DNA of 48,588 nucleotides, from positions 1 to 48,588 of the forward strand of contig JACPHR010000013.1 of NCBI GenBank assembly GCA_016188455.1. The letters are read 5' to 3'. The translations under genes and the position numbers were made by a program. Positions 9,344 through 16,430 of this stretch are shown one piece after another (position 1 is the stretch's first letter; the number at the start of each line of letters is the position of its first letter). The notes below the pieces were generated by a model. The model made no database searches and was not told the origin of the DNA. It was given only the letters and a program-made list of their open reading frames with translations. This DNA is from Candidatus Tayloriibacteriota bacterium. GTDB taxonomy: Bacteria; Patescibacteriota; Minisyncoccia; Phycocordibacterales; SIBU01.

Positions 9344-9715
9344 ATGCCACCCGATACAAACACAAACGGAATTCAGGGCGATGAAAAACTGCTCACCGGC
9401 ACGGAGGCGGAAAAACTGCTCAACGCCGAGCCGGGCGAAAGTTATCCCGCCCAGAGCGCCAAAGAATTTTTGACGCGCACGCCGGAGCGTGAACTGAAAA
9501 ATGTTTTCGGCATGACCGCTGAAGAAAACCTGCGGTCAAGCGCTCCCTCAGTCGCGCCGACAGCGGCTCCTCAAAAATCCGAAATGTCGCCGCCGACAGC
9601 GGAAGCCAAACCGCCACTGTCAATTGCCAGATTCCTACTGGGGTTTCTGCTTGTCGCGCTCATCCTTATTATCGGACTCTACATCTGGGGCGGCGTACTC
9701 AGATTCTATAAATGA
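9344..9715 (+). CDS. small C-terminally anchored membrane protein
   Basis: This 123-residue protein has a soluble, charged N-terminal ~88 residues rich in Glu, Pro and Ala. It contains the helical phrase EAEKLLNAEPGESYPAQ. A C-terminal membrane helix (FLLGFLLVALILIIGLYIWG, about 96-115) leaves a tail of only seven residues. Such a tail anchor would hold the soluble part in the cytoplasm. I do not recognise the family. A TATAAT box at 9326-9331 ends 12 bases before the ATG, so the mRNA has almost no leader. An in-frame ATG at 9320 lies upstream of that box and is unlikely to be used. Confidence 0.65.
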   Translation: MPPDTNTNGIQGDEKLLTGTEAEKLLNAEPGESYPAQSAKEFLTRTPERELKNVFGMTAEENLRSSAPSVAPTAAPQKSEMSPPTAEAKPPLSIARFLLGFLLVALILIIGLYIWGGVLRFYK

Positions 9716-9739
9716 ACCCGAAGGCCTCTCTCTAAACGA

Positions 9740-9767
9740 TTGACAAAATCAAAATACCGTCTATGCT
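9740..9767 (+). promoter_or_regulatory. promoter for the 9837-10250 gene
   Basis: TTGACA (9740-9745), a 16-base spacer and TATGCT (9762-9767). The mRNA leader would be about 60 bases. Confidence 0.65.
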
Positions 9768-9836
9768 TCGGCCAGAAATGGCAGAATTTCAAAGCTTGAG
9801 TAGTTTGCTCAAGCGGTTATGCCAAGAAAGGAAAGT

Positions 9837-10250
9837 ATGCCAAACGTTAGTCCGATGCGTGACGCCATTGAAGAAGTTCTGGACTATAAACGGCGCTGGC
9901 CAGTCGTCCAAATTCCAGAAGGGAAAATACTGCGGTTCGCTTTCTTCCTTGAAGGAGACAGGATGTGCGCTTGCGCCGGGGTGAGTAAGCCGCGCAATCT
10001 CTTGGTCCGAAAACCAACCAAAAACGCAATGATTATCGCGGACTTCGAAACTGCCAGAACCGAGAATCTGGACCCGAGAGAGATTATGAACACCGACCGC
10101 GCCGTGTTCCTCAGCCCTCCGCGCCAGGAGGACGGGCGGACCATACGGGAGGTTGAATTGCTCCACTGCATGGAAATCAACCTGAAGCGGGGCGTAGTGA
10201 CTTTTATCTTCAAGCCTACCGGCATCTCCTCCTGGTTCGCCAACGTTTGA
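9837..10250 (+). CDS. hypothetical soluble protein
   Basis: The product is 137 residues, predicted cytoplasmic, with mixed alpha/beta composition and no membrane span. I do not recognise the family. Visible features are a central basic patch (SKPRNLLVRKPTKNA) and an acidic/Arg stretch with SPPRQEDGRTIREVE. The chosen ATG is preceded by AGAAAGGAAAGT, a good ribosome site; an upstream in-frame ATG at 9819 has none. The gene has its own promoter, and a weak GC stem before TTTTTT (about 10278-10306) could end the transcript. Base composition resembles the neighbours. It is probably a real gene, because a promoter, a ribosome site and a closed frame all agree. Confidence 0.6.
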   Translation: MPNVSPMRDAIEEVLDYKRRWPVVQIPEGKILRFAFFLEGDRMCACAGVSKPRNLLVRKPTKNAMIIADFETARTENLDPREIMNTDRAVFLSPPRQEDGRTIREVELLHCMEINLKRGVVTFIFKPTGISSWFANV

Positions 10251-10328
10251 CGAGACAAGGGCTTCGACTCCGCCTTGGCGTTCTAATTCACCGGGCGGTT
10301 TTTTATCGGCGGTTGAAGTCACGGAAGC

Positions 10329-10357
10329 TTGCGAAACGGTTGAGCGCTGTGTAAACT
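10329..10357 (+). promoter_or_regulatory. promoter for trigger factor
   Basis: TTGCGA (10329-10334), a 17-base spacer and TAAACT (10352-10357). The -10 box ends 8 bases before the ATG, so the transcript should start at or next to the start codon. Confidence 0.65.
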
Positions 10358-10365
10358 GCTAACTT

Positions 10366-11400
10366 ATGAAAACATACGTCGTCGTTAGCCAGAAAAACTT
10401 GCCCGAGTCGGAAGTTGAACTGGAAGTGGAAATCGCCCAAGAAACTTTCGCCAGGCATAGGGCGGCGGCGCTCAAAAAAATATCCGCCGCCGCTTCAATA
10501 CCCGGCTTCAGACCTGGACACGCGCCGGAAAACATGGTTGCCCAAAAAGTCGGCGAGCCGCGCATTCTTGAGGAGGCGGCGTACGCCGCGATTGAAGAAG
10601 CGTTGCCGGGCATATTGGCGGATAAAAAACTTTCCATAGTAGGCGAGCCGCGAGTGTCAATCACAAAACTGGCGGCCGGCAATCCCTTGGGCTTTAAAAT
10701 CAGCCTCTCCGTGTTGCCCGAAGTGATGCTCGCCGACTACAAAAAAATCGCCGCGGCGGAAAACGGCAAAAAACCTGAGGAAATCGCGGTGGCGGAAAAA
10801 GAACTGAACGACTTCATAGAAAACATCCGCCGAGGTTACAACCGAAGCCCTGAGTCCGCGGGTGAAGCCGCGACCAAAGAGCCGCCCGCGCTGACGGACG
10901 AATTCGTGAAAAAACTCGGTAACTTCCAAAACATGGACGATTTCAAAATGAAGGTCAAAGAAAATTTGGCGCGCGAGAAAGCGCACAAAGCCCGCGAAAA
11001 GAAAAGGCTTATGATAGCGGAAGGTATTTTAAATAATACCAAAGTGGTTGTGCCGAGAGCTCTAATTGAAAGTGAACTGCAAAAAATGCTGGCGCGATTT
11101 CATGATGAAGTTACACGGATGGGCCTGAAATTGGAAGACTATTTGAAAAACATCAAAAAAACCGAAGAAGACCTCAGAAAAGAGTGGCGACCCGACGCGG
11201 AGAAGCGCGCCAAATTGCAACTCGTTCTAAACGCCATCGCCGAAAAAGAAAAAATTGAAGCGCCGAAAGAAAAGCTTGGCCACGAAGTGAAACGCCTGCT
11301 GGAAGAATACAAAAACGTTGACCCGAAACGCGCCGAGGCCTACATGGCAATGATGCTGGCAAATGAAAAAGTTTTTGAGTTTTTGGAATCATTGAAATAG
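10366..11400 (+). CDS. tig: trigger factor lacking the PPIase domain
   Basis: Trigger factor is the ribosome-associated chaperone that receives nascent chains at the exit tunnel. The N-terminal domain carries the ribosome-docking loop GFRPGHAP (47-54), matching the usual GFRxGxxP. Typical proteins have ~430 residues with an FKBP-type isomerase domain in the middle. Here there are only 344, and the chain passes from the helix EKELNDFIENIRRGYN (~144-160) straight to the C-terminal chaperone domain (ALTDEFVKKLGNFQNMDDFK onward). The PPIase domain is therefore missing, which does not abolish chaperone function in other trigger factors. The C-terminal helices look complete. No clpP follows directly; clpP lies 1.8 kb downstream. 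The mRNA looks leaderless. Confidence 0.93.
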   Translation: MKTYVVVSQKNLPESEVELEVEIAQETFARHRAAALKKISAAASIPGFRPGHAPENMVAQKVGEPRILEEAAYAAIEEALPGILADKKLSIVGEPRVSITKLAAGNPLGFKISLSVLPEVMLADYKKIAAAENGKKPEEIAVAEKELNDFIENIRRGYNRSPESAGEAATKEPPALTDEFVKKLGNFQNMDDFKMKVKENLAREKAHKAREKKRLMIAEGILNNTKVVVPRALIESELQKMLARFHDEVTRMGLKLEDYLKNIKKTEEDLRKEWRPDAEKRAKLQLVLNAIAEKEKIEAPKEKLGHEVKRLLEEYKNVDPKRAEAYMAMMLANEKVFEFLESLK

Positions 11401-11450
11401 TTCGACGAAACAAGCTGAAACAATTCGACACCGAACCGTCTGCCGTATAG

Positions 11451-11490
11451 TTGTAACCTAACTCAAGCGTACGCTTGGATTAGGTTACAA
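11451..11490. repeat. 40-bp palindrome, copy A of the pair around the first PaaX/Cas2-like gene
   Basis: It is a perfectly centred palindrome (centre 11470/11471) with 18 of 20 arm positions matched and no loop. The core is aagcgt|acgctt with outer arms ttgtaaccta / taggttacaa. It lies 19 bases past the gene's stop codon and has no T run, so it is not a standard terminator. It closely resembles the copy at 12130-12169. Confidence 0.85.
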
Positions 11491-11509
11491 ACCGTGGAAT
11501 ACAAAACAC

Positions 11510-12070
11510 TCAAGGCAATTTGAAATTTTTCTTCAATAAGTCTTCGTTATCTATCCTCACCGCCTCAATATAACTTATGCTGTCACCAAGAAAAAGGTGC
11601 TCTTTCATAAAATCAATTTCATCTTTACATTCGAACGGAAAAACAAATATTGATTTCTGATACGGATAAAAACCTAGTTCTTTTAATCTGACGACAAACC
11701 TGTCCCTACTTCTCTTTCTGTTCTCCTTAATGTCGTAAGTAACAAGACGCCAGAGACCGTCCCAACGTTTCGGGGTTTCAATTTTCATCTCCTCAAAATC
11801 ATACTGGAGTGACCTTTTTTTACCCTTTTCGGTTATTTCAATTACCTCTTTGCCATCCCTATAAAAGGAGTTGACATATTTTGCTTTCTTAAGTCTGGAA
11901 ACGGAACGCGTAAATCGCCGCTTATCGCCCTTTAAATAATTGACAATGATTTTTGCCGCGTACGGCGAAGATAAAACCAGCGCCACACCACCGGCAATCA
12001 AAAGTGACTTGAGAATGATTTTCCCAATTTCTCCTCTGGAATATTTCTTTTTGTTATTTTCTGAGATCAT
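11510..12070 (-). CDS. PaaX-like winged-helix protein with a Cas2-like C-terminal domain
   Basis: The product is 186 residues. Residues ~18-100 form a winged-helix-type region (KIILKSLLIAGGVALV ... SRLKKAKYVNSFYRDGKEVIEITEKGKK). Residues ~108-186 follow the beta-alpha-beta pattern of the Cas2/PaaX C-terminal fold: WRLVTYDIKENRKRSRDRF, then LKELGFYPYQKSIFVFPFEC, then a helix and a last strand. The Asp ending the first strand (TYDI) matches the Cas2 active-site Asp. PaaX proteins are transcription repressors and Cas2 is a CRISPR adaptation protein; there is no cas1 or CRISPR array here, so an adaptation role is unlikely. The gene stands alone between two copies of one palindrome and has a paralogue at 41623. 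A TACAAT box near 12128-12133 could be its promoter. DNA binding is likely; the real function is unknown. Confidence 0.7.
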   Translation of the reverse strand: MISENNKKKYSRGEIGKIILKSLLIAGGVALVLSSPYAAKIIVNYLKGDKRRFTRSVSRLKKAKYVNSFYRDGKEVIEITEKGKKRSLQYDFEEMKIETPKRWDGLWRLVTYDIKENRKRSRDRFVVRLKELGFYPYQKSIFVFPFECKDEIDFMKEHLFLGDSISYIEAVRIDNEDLLKKNFKLP

Positions 12071-12129
12071 ATTTTCCCGACATATTCACAAACACAAATT
12101 GGAATCACTCTGGCTACTCAGCCATGTCA

Positions 12130-12169
12130 TTGTAACATAACTCAGGCGTACGCCTGAGTTAGGTAACTT
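12130..12169. repeat. 40-bp palindrome, copy B of the pair around the first PaaX/Cas2-like gene
   Basis: The core caggcgt|acgcctg is perfect over 12 bases per arm (taactcaggcgt), with two mismatches further out. It starts with ttgtaac like copy A. It lies 60 bases upstream of the gene's ATG and would cover the -35 region of the TACAAT promoter. Confidence 0.85.
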
Positions 12170-12221
12170 AAGACCTGCAAGTCTGCCGAGGTCCGACCAA
12201 AGTAAATACCAGTAGAACTAG

Positions 12222-12917
12222 CTAAAGCAGGAGGAGTGATGATGCGGCAACGGCGGCCGTTTCGGCGCGGAGGATTTGGGAGCCGAGGGAAATGACGGAG
12301 ATTTTTTTGTCGCGCAAAATTTTAAGTTCCTCTTCGCTCCACCCATCCTCCGGCCCTATGAAAACGGAGAGTGAATCAGGAATTACGAATGATGAATTAT
12401 GAAAAGAAGAACCAGAGGGGTCAAGGGCGAAAGCTTCGGAAGAAACTGAAGAGACCGCCGCTTCAAGAGAGACCGGCTCGGCGATGTCGGGACAAACTGC
12501 CCTGCCCGACTGCTCCGCCGCTTCTTTTACGATTCTCCTTTCGCGCGCCATGTCCAATTTTTTGGCGGCTGAACGCCGCGCCAACACCGGGCGAAAGTGC
12601 GACACGCCAAGCTCCGTTGCCTTCTCCAAAATCCACTCAAATCTGTCGGGCTTGATGATGGCCTGAAACAGAAAAATTTCTTTTTTGGGCGCGAATTTAT
12701 TTTTCCGTTTCTCCAGAATCGCCAAGGCTGCGCTGCGAAATGTTAGCTCCGTAAACTGCGCCAGATATTCAAACCCGGAGTTATCAAAAAGCACCACCGA
12801 GCTGCCAGTGTTGAGCCTCAGCACGTGCCGCCATTGATTGAGGAGGTCGGAGTCCCTGACAATAACCTGCTTCTGGCCCCCGATTTTTTGGTCTATGAAA
12901 AAGTTGTGAAGTCTCAT
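12222..12917 (-). CDS. rsmE: 16S rRNA (uracil-1498-N3)-methyltransferase RsmE
   Basis: RsmE methylates U1498 of 16S rRNA in the assembled 30S subunit using S-adenosylmethionine. The 231-residue protein has an N-terminal PUA-like domain (1-70) and a SPOUT knot domain. Conserved motifs in order are KATELGVSHFRP (99-110), EAAEQSGRA (132-140), IGPEDGWSEEEL (187-198) and SLGSQILRAETAA (210-222). Together these make the knotted SAM site. Residues ~169-182 (SGSSFHNSSFVIPD) look inserted: they are encoded by a heptamer-periodic repeat otherwise found between genes. The insertion precedes the strand leading to the IGPEDGW motif and leaves all motifs intact. ACGAAT repeats lie just upstream of the ATG. 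Confidence 0.93.
   Translation of the reverse strand: MRLHNFFIDQKIGGQKQVIVRDSDLLNQWRHVLRLNTGSSVVLFDNSGFEYLAQFTELTFRSAALAILEKRKNKFAPKKEIFLFQAIIKPDRFEWILEKATELGVSHFRPVLARRSAAKKLDMARERRIVKEAAEQSGRAVCPDIAEPVSLEAAVSSVSSEAFALDPSGSSFHNSSFVIPDSLSVFIGPEDGWSEEELKILRDKKISVISLGSQILRAETAAVAASSLLLL
12373..12407. repeat. heptamer array inside rsmE
   Basis: Five consecutive 7-base units follow NGAATNA or a close variant: tgaatca, ggaatta, cgaatga, tgaatta, tgaaaag. The same unit forms intergenic arrays at 15703, 16339, 27655, 28102 and 35281. Here it is translated on the minus strand. Confidence 0.7.
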
Positions 12918-12921
12918 AGCA

Positions 12922-12947
12922 ATACGAATTACGAATCAGTACGAATA
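12922..12947. repeat. ACGAAT array upstream of rsmE
   Basis: Three ACGAAT words with 8-10 base spacing precede the rsmE start. The rest of 12918-13112 holds a cccgtagc/gctactggg hairpin (about 12999-13025) and a GC stem cggcgcc/ggcgccg (about 13069-13083). Confidence 0.6.
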
Positions 12948-13112
12948 AAGACGGGTTCCCACATTCGTGTGTGCCTATTCGTTAAAGCTACCTGTCCCGT
13001 AGCCAGCTTTGCTCTGCTACTGGGATTCGCATACAAATTGTAGTGGAAAATGGAAAAAAGAAAAAGTCCGGCGCCAGGCGCCGAATTACTGCGTGGTACA
13101 TAAAACTAAAAC

Positions 13113-13141
13113 TTGTCAAGTTTCTCCCCGTCTGTTATACT
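13113..13141 (+). promoter_or_regulatory. promoter for clpP
   Basis: TTGTCA (13113-13118), a 17-base spacer and TATACT (13136-13141). The start codon is 56 bases downstream. Confidence 0.7.
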
Positions 13142-13197
13142 TTCCTCGTCTTACTTTATAAACTTGATGGACTTTATAAACTTTTAACTTCAACCTC

Positions 13198-13779
13198 ATG
13201 CTAATCCCAACCGTCATAGAGAAATCGCAGTTTGGAGAAAGGGCCTACGATATTTACTCGCGGCTCTTGCGGGAGAATATCATTTTCCTCGGCGGGCCGA
13301 TTGACGACAACGTGGCCAACATCGTCATTGCCCAGCTTTTATTTCTGCAATCCGAAGACCCGAAAAAAGATATTGCGCTCTATGTAAACTCCCCGGGAGG
13401 CTCGGTCAGCGCCACCCTCGCCATTGTGGATACCATGAACCACGTCAAAAATGACGTCTCCACCGTCTGCGTCGGCATCGCGGCTTCCGGCGGCGCCATC
13501 ATTCTTTCCGCCGGCGAAAAAGGCAAGCGCTACGCTCTGCCAAACGCCGAGGTCATGATCCACCAGCCGCTCGGCGGCGTGGAGGGCCAAGCCACGGACA
13601 TCGCCATCACCGCCAAGCAAATTTTAAAAACGCGCGAGGTCCTCAACAAAATGCTCGCCAAAAACACCGGCAAGCCTTTGTCTCAGATTGAGAAAGACGT
13701 TGAACGCGACTTCTACATGGATGCCGAGGAAGCCAAGAAGTACGGCATTATTGACGAAATCTTTACGCTAAAAGCTTAA
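13198..13779 (+). CDS. clpP: ATP-dependent Clp protease proteolytic subunit
   Basis: ClpP forms the double-heptameric serine protease chamber fed by Clp ATPases. The 193-residue length is normal. The catalytic triad is complete: Ser97 in GIAASGGAI, His122 in MIHQPLGG and Asp171 in [11 protein letters not shown]. The oxyanion-strand phrase [11 protein letters not shown] (62-72) and the N-terminal [19 protein letters not shown] are typical. The start has little or no pro-peptide. No clpX follows in this window, so ClpP is expressed alone from its own promoter and ends at a strong terminator. Trigger factor, which often neighbours clpP and clpX, lies 1.8 kb upstream and is separated by the PaaX/Cas2-like unit and rsmE. 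Confidence 0.97.
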   Translation: MLIPTVIEKSQFGERAYDIYSRLLRENIIFLGGPIDDNVANIVIAQLLFLQSEDPKKDIALYVNSPGGSVSATLAIVDTMNHVKNDVSTVCVGIAASGGAIILSAGEKGKRYALPNAEVMIHQPLGGVEGQATDIAITAKQILKTREVLNKMLAKNTGKPLSQIEKDVERDFYMDAEEAKKYGIIDEIFTLKA

Positions 13780-13808
13780 AAGCTGGCAGTCAATAAAACC
13801 ATAATATA

Positions 13809-13851
13809 AGCCCCGTCCCGACGTACGTCGGGGCGGGGCTGTACTTTTTTT
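13809..13851 (+). terminator. clpP terminator on a GC palindrome
   Basis: The arms agccccgtcccgacgt / acgtcggggcggggct match at 15 of 16 positions with one G-T pair, and a T run follows at 13845-13851. The core (c)cccga-g..c-tcgggg(cg) recurs at 20911, 27297 and 35452. Confidence 0.85.
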
Positions 13852-14000
13852 CTGTTTTAGGCTAATATACCTGTATTAGAAATTAATCATGATTTTGCTT
13901 TACACTTTTACAGCTAGTGCTTTCTTCCTAAAAATTCTAAGGGGCAATCTTATGTTGCAACAAAAACTAGAAATCGTCAGTCTAAAAATATAGGAAACCT

Positions 14001-14099
14001 ATAGTTTGTCTTCGCTCGGACGCCATGAACGCGAAGACGCGTTCGCGGCGTTCCTCACTAGCCAAAATAAAAGTCTAAAAAGCAAGGTCTTTAAAGACC
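14001..14099 (+). promoter_or_regulatory. rny leader with mutually exclusive hairpins
   Basis: One stem pairs gtcttcgc (14008-14015) with gcgaagac (14031-14038). A second pairs gaacgcg (14027-14033) with cgcgttc (14038-14044). They share bases, so only one can form. A palindrome ggtctttaaagacc (14086-14099) ends one base before the ATG and could hide it. RNase Y is an endonuclease, so self-regulation by leader cleavage is a reasonable guess. The upstream part (13861-14000) shows no clear promoter. Confidence 0.5.
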
Positions 14100-15629
14100 A
14101 TGTCATTAAAAATAGTCGCGCTGCTCGCAAGCCTTGCCGGCGTTGCGGGCATCGCCTTGGGCTATTATCTCCGTCTTATCATTTCGTTGGGCAAACGCGG
14201 CTCCATGGAACTGGAAATCAAGGAGATGACGCTCAAGGCCAAAGAAGAAGCGAAAAAAATCACCGAGGGAGCTCAAAGCAAGGCCGACGAAGCGGTGGCG
14301 GAGGCCCGGGCGGAAGTTAGAGAGAAAGAGGAAAAGCTAAAAAAATCCGAGGAGCGCATCATAAAAAAAGAAGATGCCTTAGACCAGCGTCAAGCAGACA
14401 TTGACAGGGAGGTTGAAAACATCAAGGGAAAAATCGCCGAGGTTAAAAAAGTCAAGGAGAAAGTTGAAGCACTTGAAGCGGCAAAACACTCCGAACTTGA
14501 AAAAATCGCCCGCCTTTCGGAACCGGAGGCCAAGGAAGAGCTCATCAAAAGCGTTGAGAAGAAATACGAGGAGGACATCTTGGTCCGAATGCAGAAGCTG
14601 GAGAAATTCGGCGAGGAGAAACTGGAGAAAAAAGCCCAGGATATTTTGGCGGCCGCCATCCAGCGCCTCGGCAATTCAGTGTCCGCCGACGTCATGACCA
14701 CCGCCGTCGCCATTCCGAACGATGAAATCAAAGGCAAGATTATCGGCAAGGAAGGCCGCAACATCAAGGCTTTTGAGCGGGCGACCGGCGTGGAAGTGAT
14801 TGTGGACGACACGCCCGGGGCCATTACCATTTCATCTTTTGACCCGGTCCGCCGCCAAGTGGCGCGGGTGGCGCTAGAAAATCTTATTTTGGACGGCCGC
14901 ATTCAGCCGGCCAAGATTGAACAGCTGGTGGAAAAGGCCGGCCAAGAAATCAACAAAATCATCAAAGAAAAGGGCGCCCAAGCGGCATACGAATGCGGCG
15001 TGCTCAACCTTGACCCGCGGATTACGGCCATTCTGGGACGGCTTCATTTCCGCACCAGCTACGGCCAAAACGTTTTGCAGCATTCAATTGAAATGTCCCA
15101 CATTGCCGGCATGCTCGCCGAGGAGCTTGGCGCCAATGTGCCCGTGGCCAAAGCCGGAGCTCTTCTTCACGACATCGGCAAGGCGGTTGACCACGAAGTC
15201 CAGGGTACGCATGTGGAGATCGGCCGCCGCATTTTGCAAAAATTCGGCGCCGATGAAGCCATCGTCAAAGCCATGCAGGCCCACCACGGCGAATATCCGT
15301 ACGAAACCGTCGAATCCATCCTCGTTCAAACGGCTGACGCCATTTCGGGCTCGCGGCCGGGCGCGCGGCGCGACAGCGTGGAAAATTATCTCAAACGTTT
15401 GGGTGACCTTGAAGCCATCGCCAAATCCTTTCCGGGCGTGGAAAAATCCTTCGCCCTTCAGGCCGGCCGCGAGATTCGCGTCTTCGTTACGCCGGTTGAG
15501 GTTTCCGACCTTGACGCCAAGAAGATGGCCCAGGACATAGCGCAGAGAATAGAAAAGGAGTTGAAATATCCGGGGGAGATTAAGGTTACCGTCATTCGCG
15601 AACTACGAACCATTGAATACGCCCGTTAA
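14100..15629 (+). CDS. rny: ribonuclease Y
   Basis: RNase Y is a membrane-anchored endoribonuclease that starts mRNA decay. At 509 residues it has the family length. An N-terminal membrane helix (4-30) is followed by a long coiled coil (~35-180, rich in Glu, Lys and Ala). A KH RNA-binding domain lies at ~205-275 (GKIIGKEGRNIKAFE), and the HD metal-dependent nuclease domain at ~320-420 has His328 (LQHSIEMSH) and His357-Asp358 (LLHDIGKAVDHE). The C-terminal domain (~425-509) is complete. With PNPase and a NYN nuclease elsewhere in the window it suggests a Gram-positive-type RNA decay route. The start codon sits directly after a palindrome and has no obvious ribosome site. Confidence 0.97.
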   Translation: MSLKIVALLASLAGVAGIALGYYLRLIISLGKRGSMELEIKEMTLKAKEEAKKITEGAQSKADEAVAEARAEVREKEEKLKKSEERIIKKEDALDQRQADIDREVENIKGKIAEVKKVKEKVEALEAAKHSELEKIARLSEPEAKEELIKSVEKKYEEDILVRMQKLEKFGEEKLEKKAQDILAAAIQRLGNSVSADVMTTAVAIPNDEIKGKIIGKEGRNIKAFERATGVEVIVDDTPGAITISSFDPVRRQVARVALENLILDGRIQPAKIEQLVEKAGQEINKIIKEKGAQAAYECGVLNLDPRITAILGRLHFRTSYGQNVLQHSIEMSHIAGMLAEELGANVPVAKAGALLHDIGKAVDHEVQGTHVEIGRRILQKFGADEAIVKAMQAHHGEYPYETVESILVQTADAISGSRPGARRDSVENYLKRLGDLEAIAKSFPGVEKSFALQAGREIRVFVTPVEVSDLDAKKMAQDIAQRIEKELKYPGEIKVTVIRELRTIEYAR

Positions 15630-15702
15630 AATAGAATCAACCCGCCCGAACCCAGCCCGACAAGGTCATTCTGGCGGGGACTGATATCGTTTAGTCGGGC
15701 GG

Positions 15703-15730
15703 GGAATCACGATTCAAGATTCAAGAATGA
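15703..15730. repeat. heptamer array (NGAWTCA) after rny
   Basis: Four exact 7-base units follow in a row: ggaatca, cgattca, agattca, agaatga. They lie between rny and its terminator. Confidence 0.65.
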
Positions 15731-15737
15731 AACGGGG

Positions 15738-15769
15738 AAAGCGGCTCGGCTTACGCCGAGCCGCTTTTT
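15738..15769 (+). terminator. rny terminator
   Basis: A 13-bp perfect stem aaagcggctcggc / gccgagccgcttt with loop ttac runs into five T. Confidence 0.88.
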
Positions 15770-15849
15770 GTATTTCTGTTACTTGGCTAGAGTACATCTA
15801 AAACAAATTATTAATGTGTTTGTTTGAGTTATTTGTACCAATGGTGTCA

Positions 15850-15897
15850 TAAATGGCTTTGTTAGGCCATTTATTTTTCTTATTCGTAGCCATTCGT
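15850..15897. repeat. small hairpin and ACGAATGGCTACGAATAAG-type repeat
   Basis: taaatggc (15850-15857) pairs with gccattta (15866-15873) and is followed by five T, so it may be a second plus-strand terminator. Directly after it, 15879-15897 is the exact reverse complement of a 19-base word found at 33138 and 46178. The gap 15630-16064 otherwise contains the rny terminator and the HU promoter. Confidence 0.6.
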
Positions 15898-15938
15898 TGC
15901 ATTAGTATCATTGGTATTTTCGTATGTTTACCTACACA

Positions 15939-15966
15939 TTGCGCAAAAAACGGCTTATTATATAAT
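15939..15966 (+). promoter_or_regulatory. promoter for the HU gene
   Basis: TTGCGC (15939-15944), a 16-base spacer and a perfect TATAAT (15961-15966). The leader is about 90 bases. Confidence 0.72.
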
Positions 15967-16064
15967 GGACTCTGGCAAAGTTGCTTAAAGAATACGCGGC
16001 AAGGTCGAGAAAGCGCGTTCTTTGGGGCAAATAATTTATAAAACAATTTCAATATAAAAATATT

Positions 16065-16337
16065 ATGAATAAACAAGCAATCGCGGAAGCAGTGCACGCG
16101 GCTATCGGCGGCACCAAAGTGCAGGCCGAGCAGGCCGTTGATGTGGTGGTAGATTCAATCGTCAATACTTTGAAGAAGAGCGGCGATGTTTCAATCGCCG
16201 GCCTCGGCATCTTCTCGGTAAAGCAGCGAGCGGCCCGACAGGCTCGCAATCCCCGCACTGGCGAATCCATCCAGGTGGCGGCCATGAAAGTGCCGAAGTT
16301 CCGCGCCGCCAAAGCCCTCAAGGAAGCGGTACGATAG
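16065..16337 (+). CDS. hup: HU-family DNA-binding protein
   Basis: HU is a small histone-like dimer that bends and compacts DNA. The 90-residue product has the standard order: helices (MNKQAIAEAVHAAIGGTK ... VVDSIVNTLKKSGD), then the beta saddle with GLGIFSVKQRAARQARNPRTGE, in which RNPRTGE is the arm that enters the minor groove, then a C-terminal helix (FRAAKALKEAV). The length and key residues fit HU rather than IHF. It has a strong promoter of its own and a very strong terminator, fitting high expression. Heptamer repeats fill the gap between the stop and the terminator. Confidence 0.95.
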   Translation: MNKQAIAEAVHAAIGGTKVQAEQAVDVVVDSIVNTLKKSGDVSIAGLGIFSVKQRAARQARNPRTGESIQVAAMKVPKFRAAKALKEAVR

Positions 16338-16338
16338 T

Positions 16339-16380
16339 AGATTCAAGAATCTGGATCCAAGATTCAAGATTCAAGAGTAA
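16339..16380. repeat. heptamer array (NGATTCA) after hup
   Basis: Six 7-base units in register follow: agattca, agaatct, ggatcca, agattca, agattca, agagtaa. They begin two bases after the hup stop codon. Confidence 0.65.
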
Positions 16381-16391
16381 TCAGCTGGAAT

Positions 16392-16430
16392 AACACAAAC
16401 GCCGCCCTTCGGGCGGCGTTTGTGTTTTCA
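16392..16430. terminator. bidirectional terminator between hup and the toxin gene
   Basis: A perfect 16-bp stem (aacacaaacgccgccc and its complement, loop ttc) is followed by TTTT on the plus strand; a weaker TTATT follows on the minus strand. It lies between convergent genes and can serve both. Confidence 0.82.

Noticed and set aside
11510-12070. CRISPR adaptation gene cas2
   Set aside because: The C-terminal fold is Cas2-like, but there is an N-terminal winged helix, no cas1 and no direct-repeat array anywhere in the window. The same holds for 41623-42198.
11438-12188. Target-site duplication around the first Cas2-like unit
   Set aside because: gtctgccg occurs on both sides but at unequal distance (5 and 11 bases) from the palindromes, so it may be chance.
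15798-16097. 99-codon minus-strand frame upstream of hup
   Set aside because: It crosses the HU promoter and a repeat word; the composition is low complexity.
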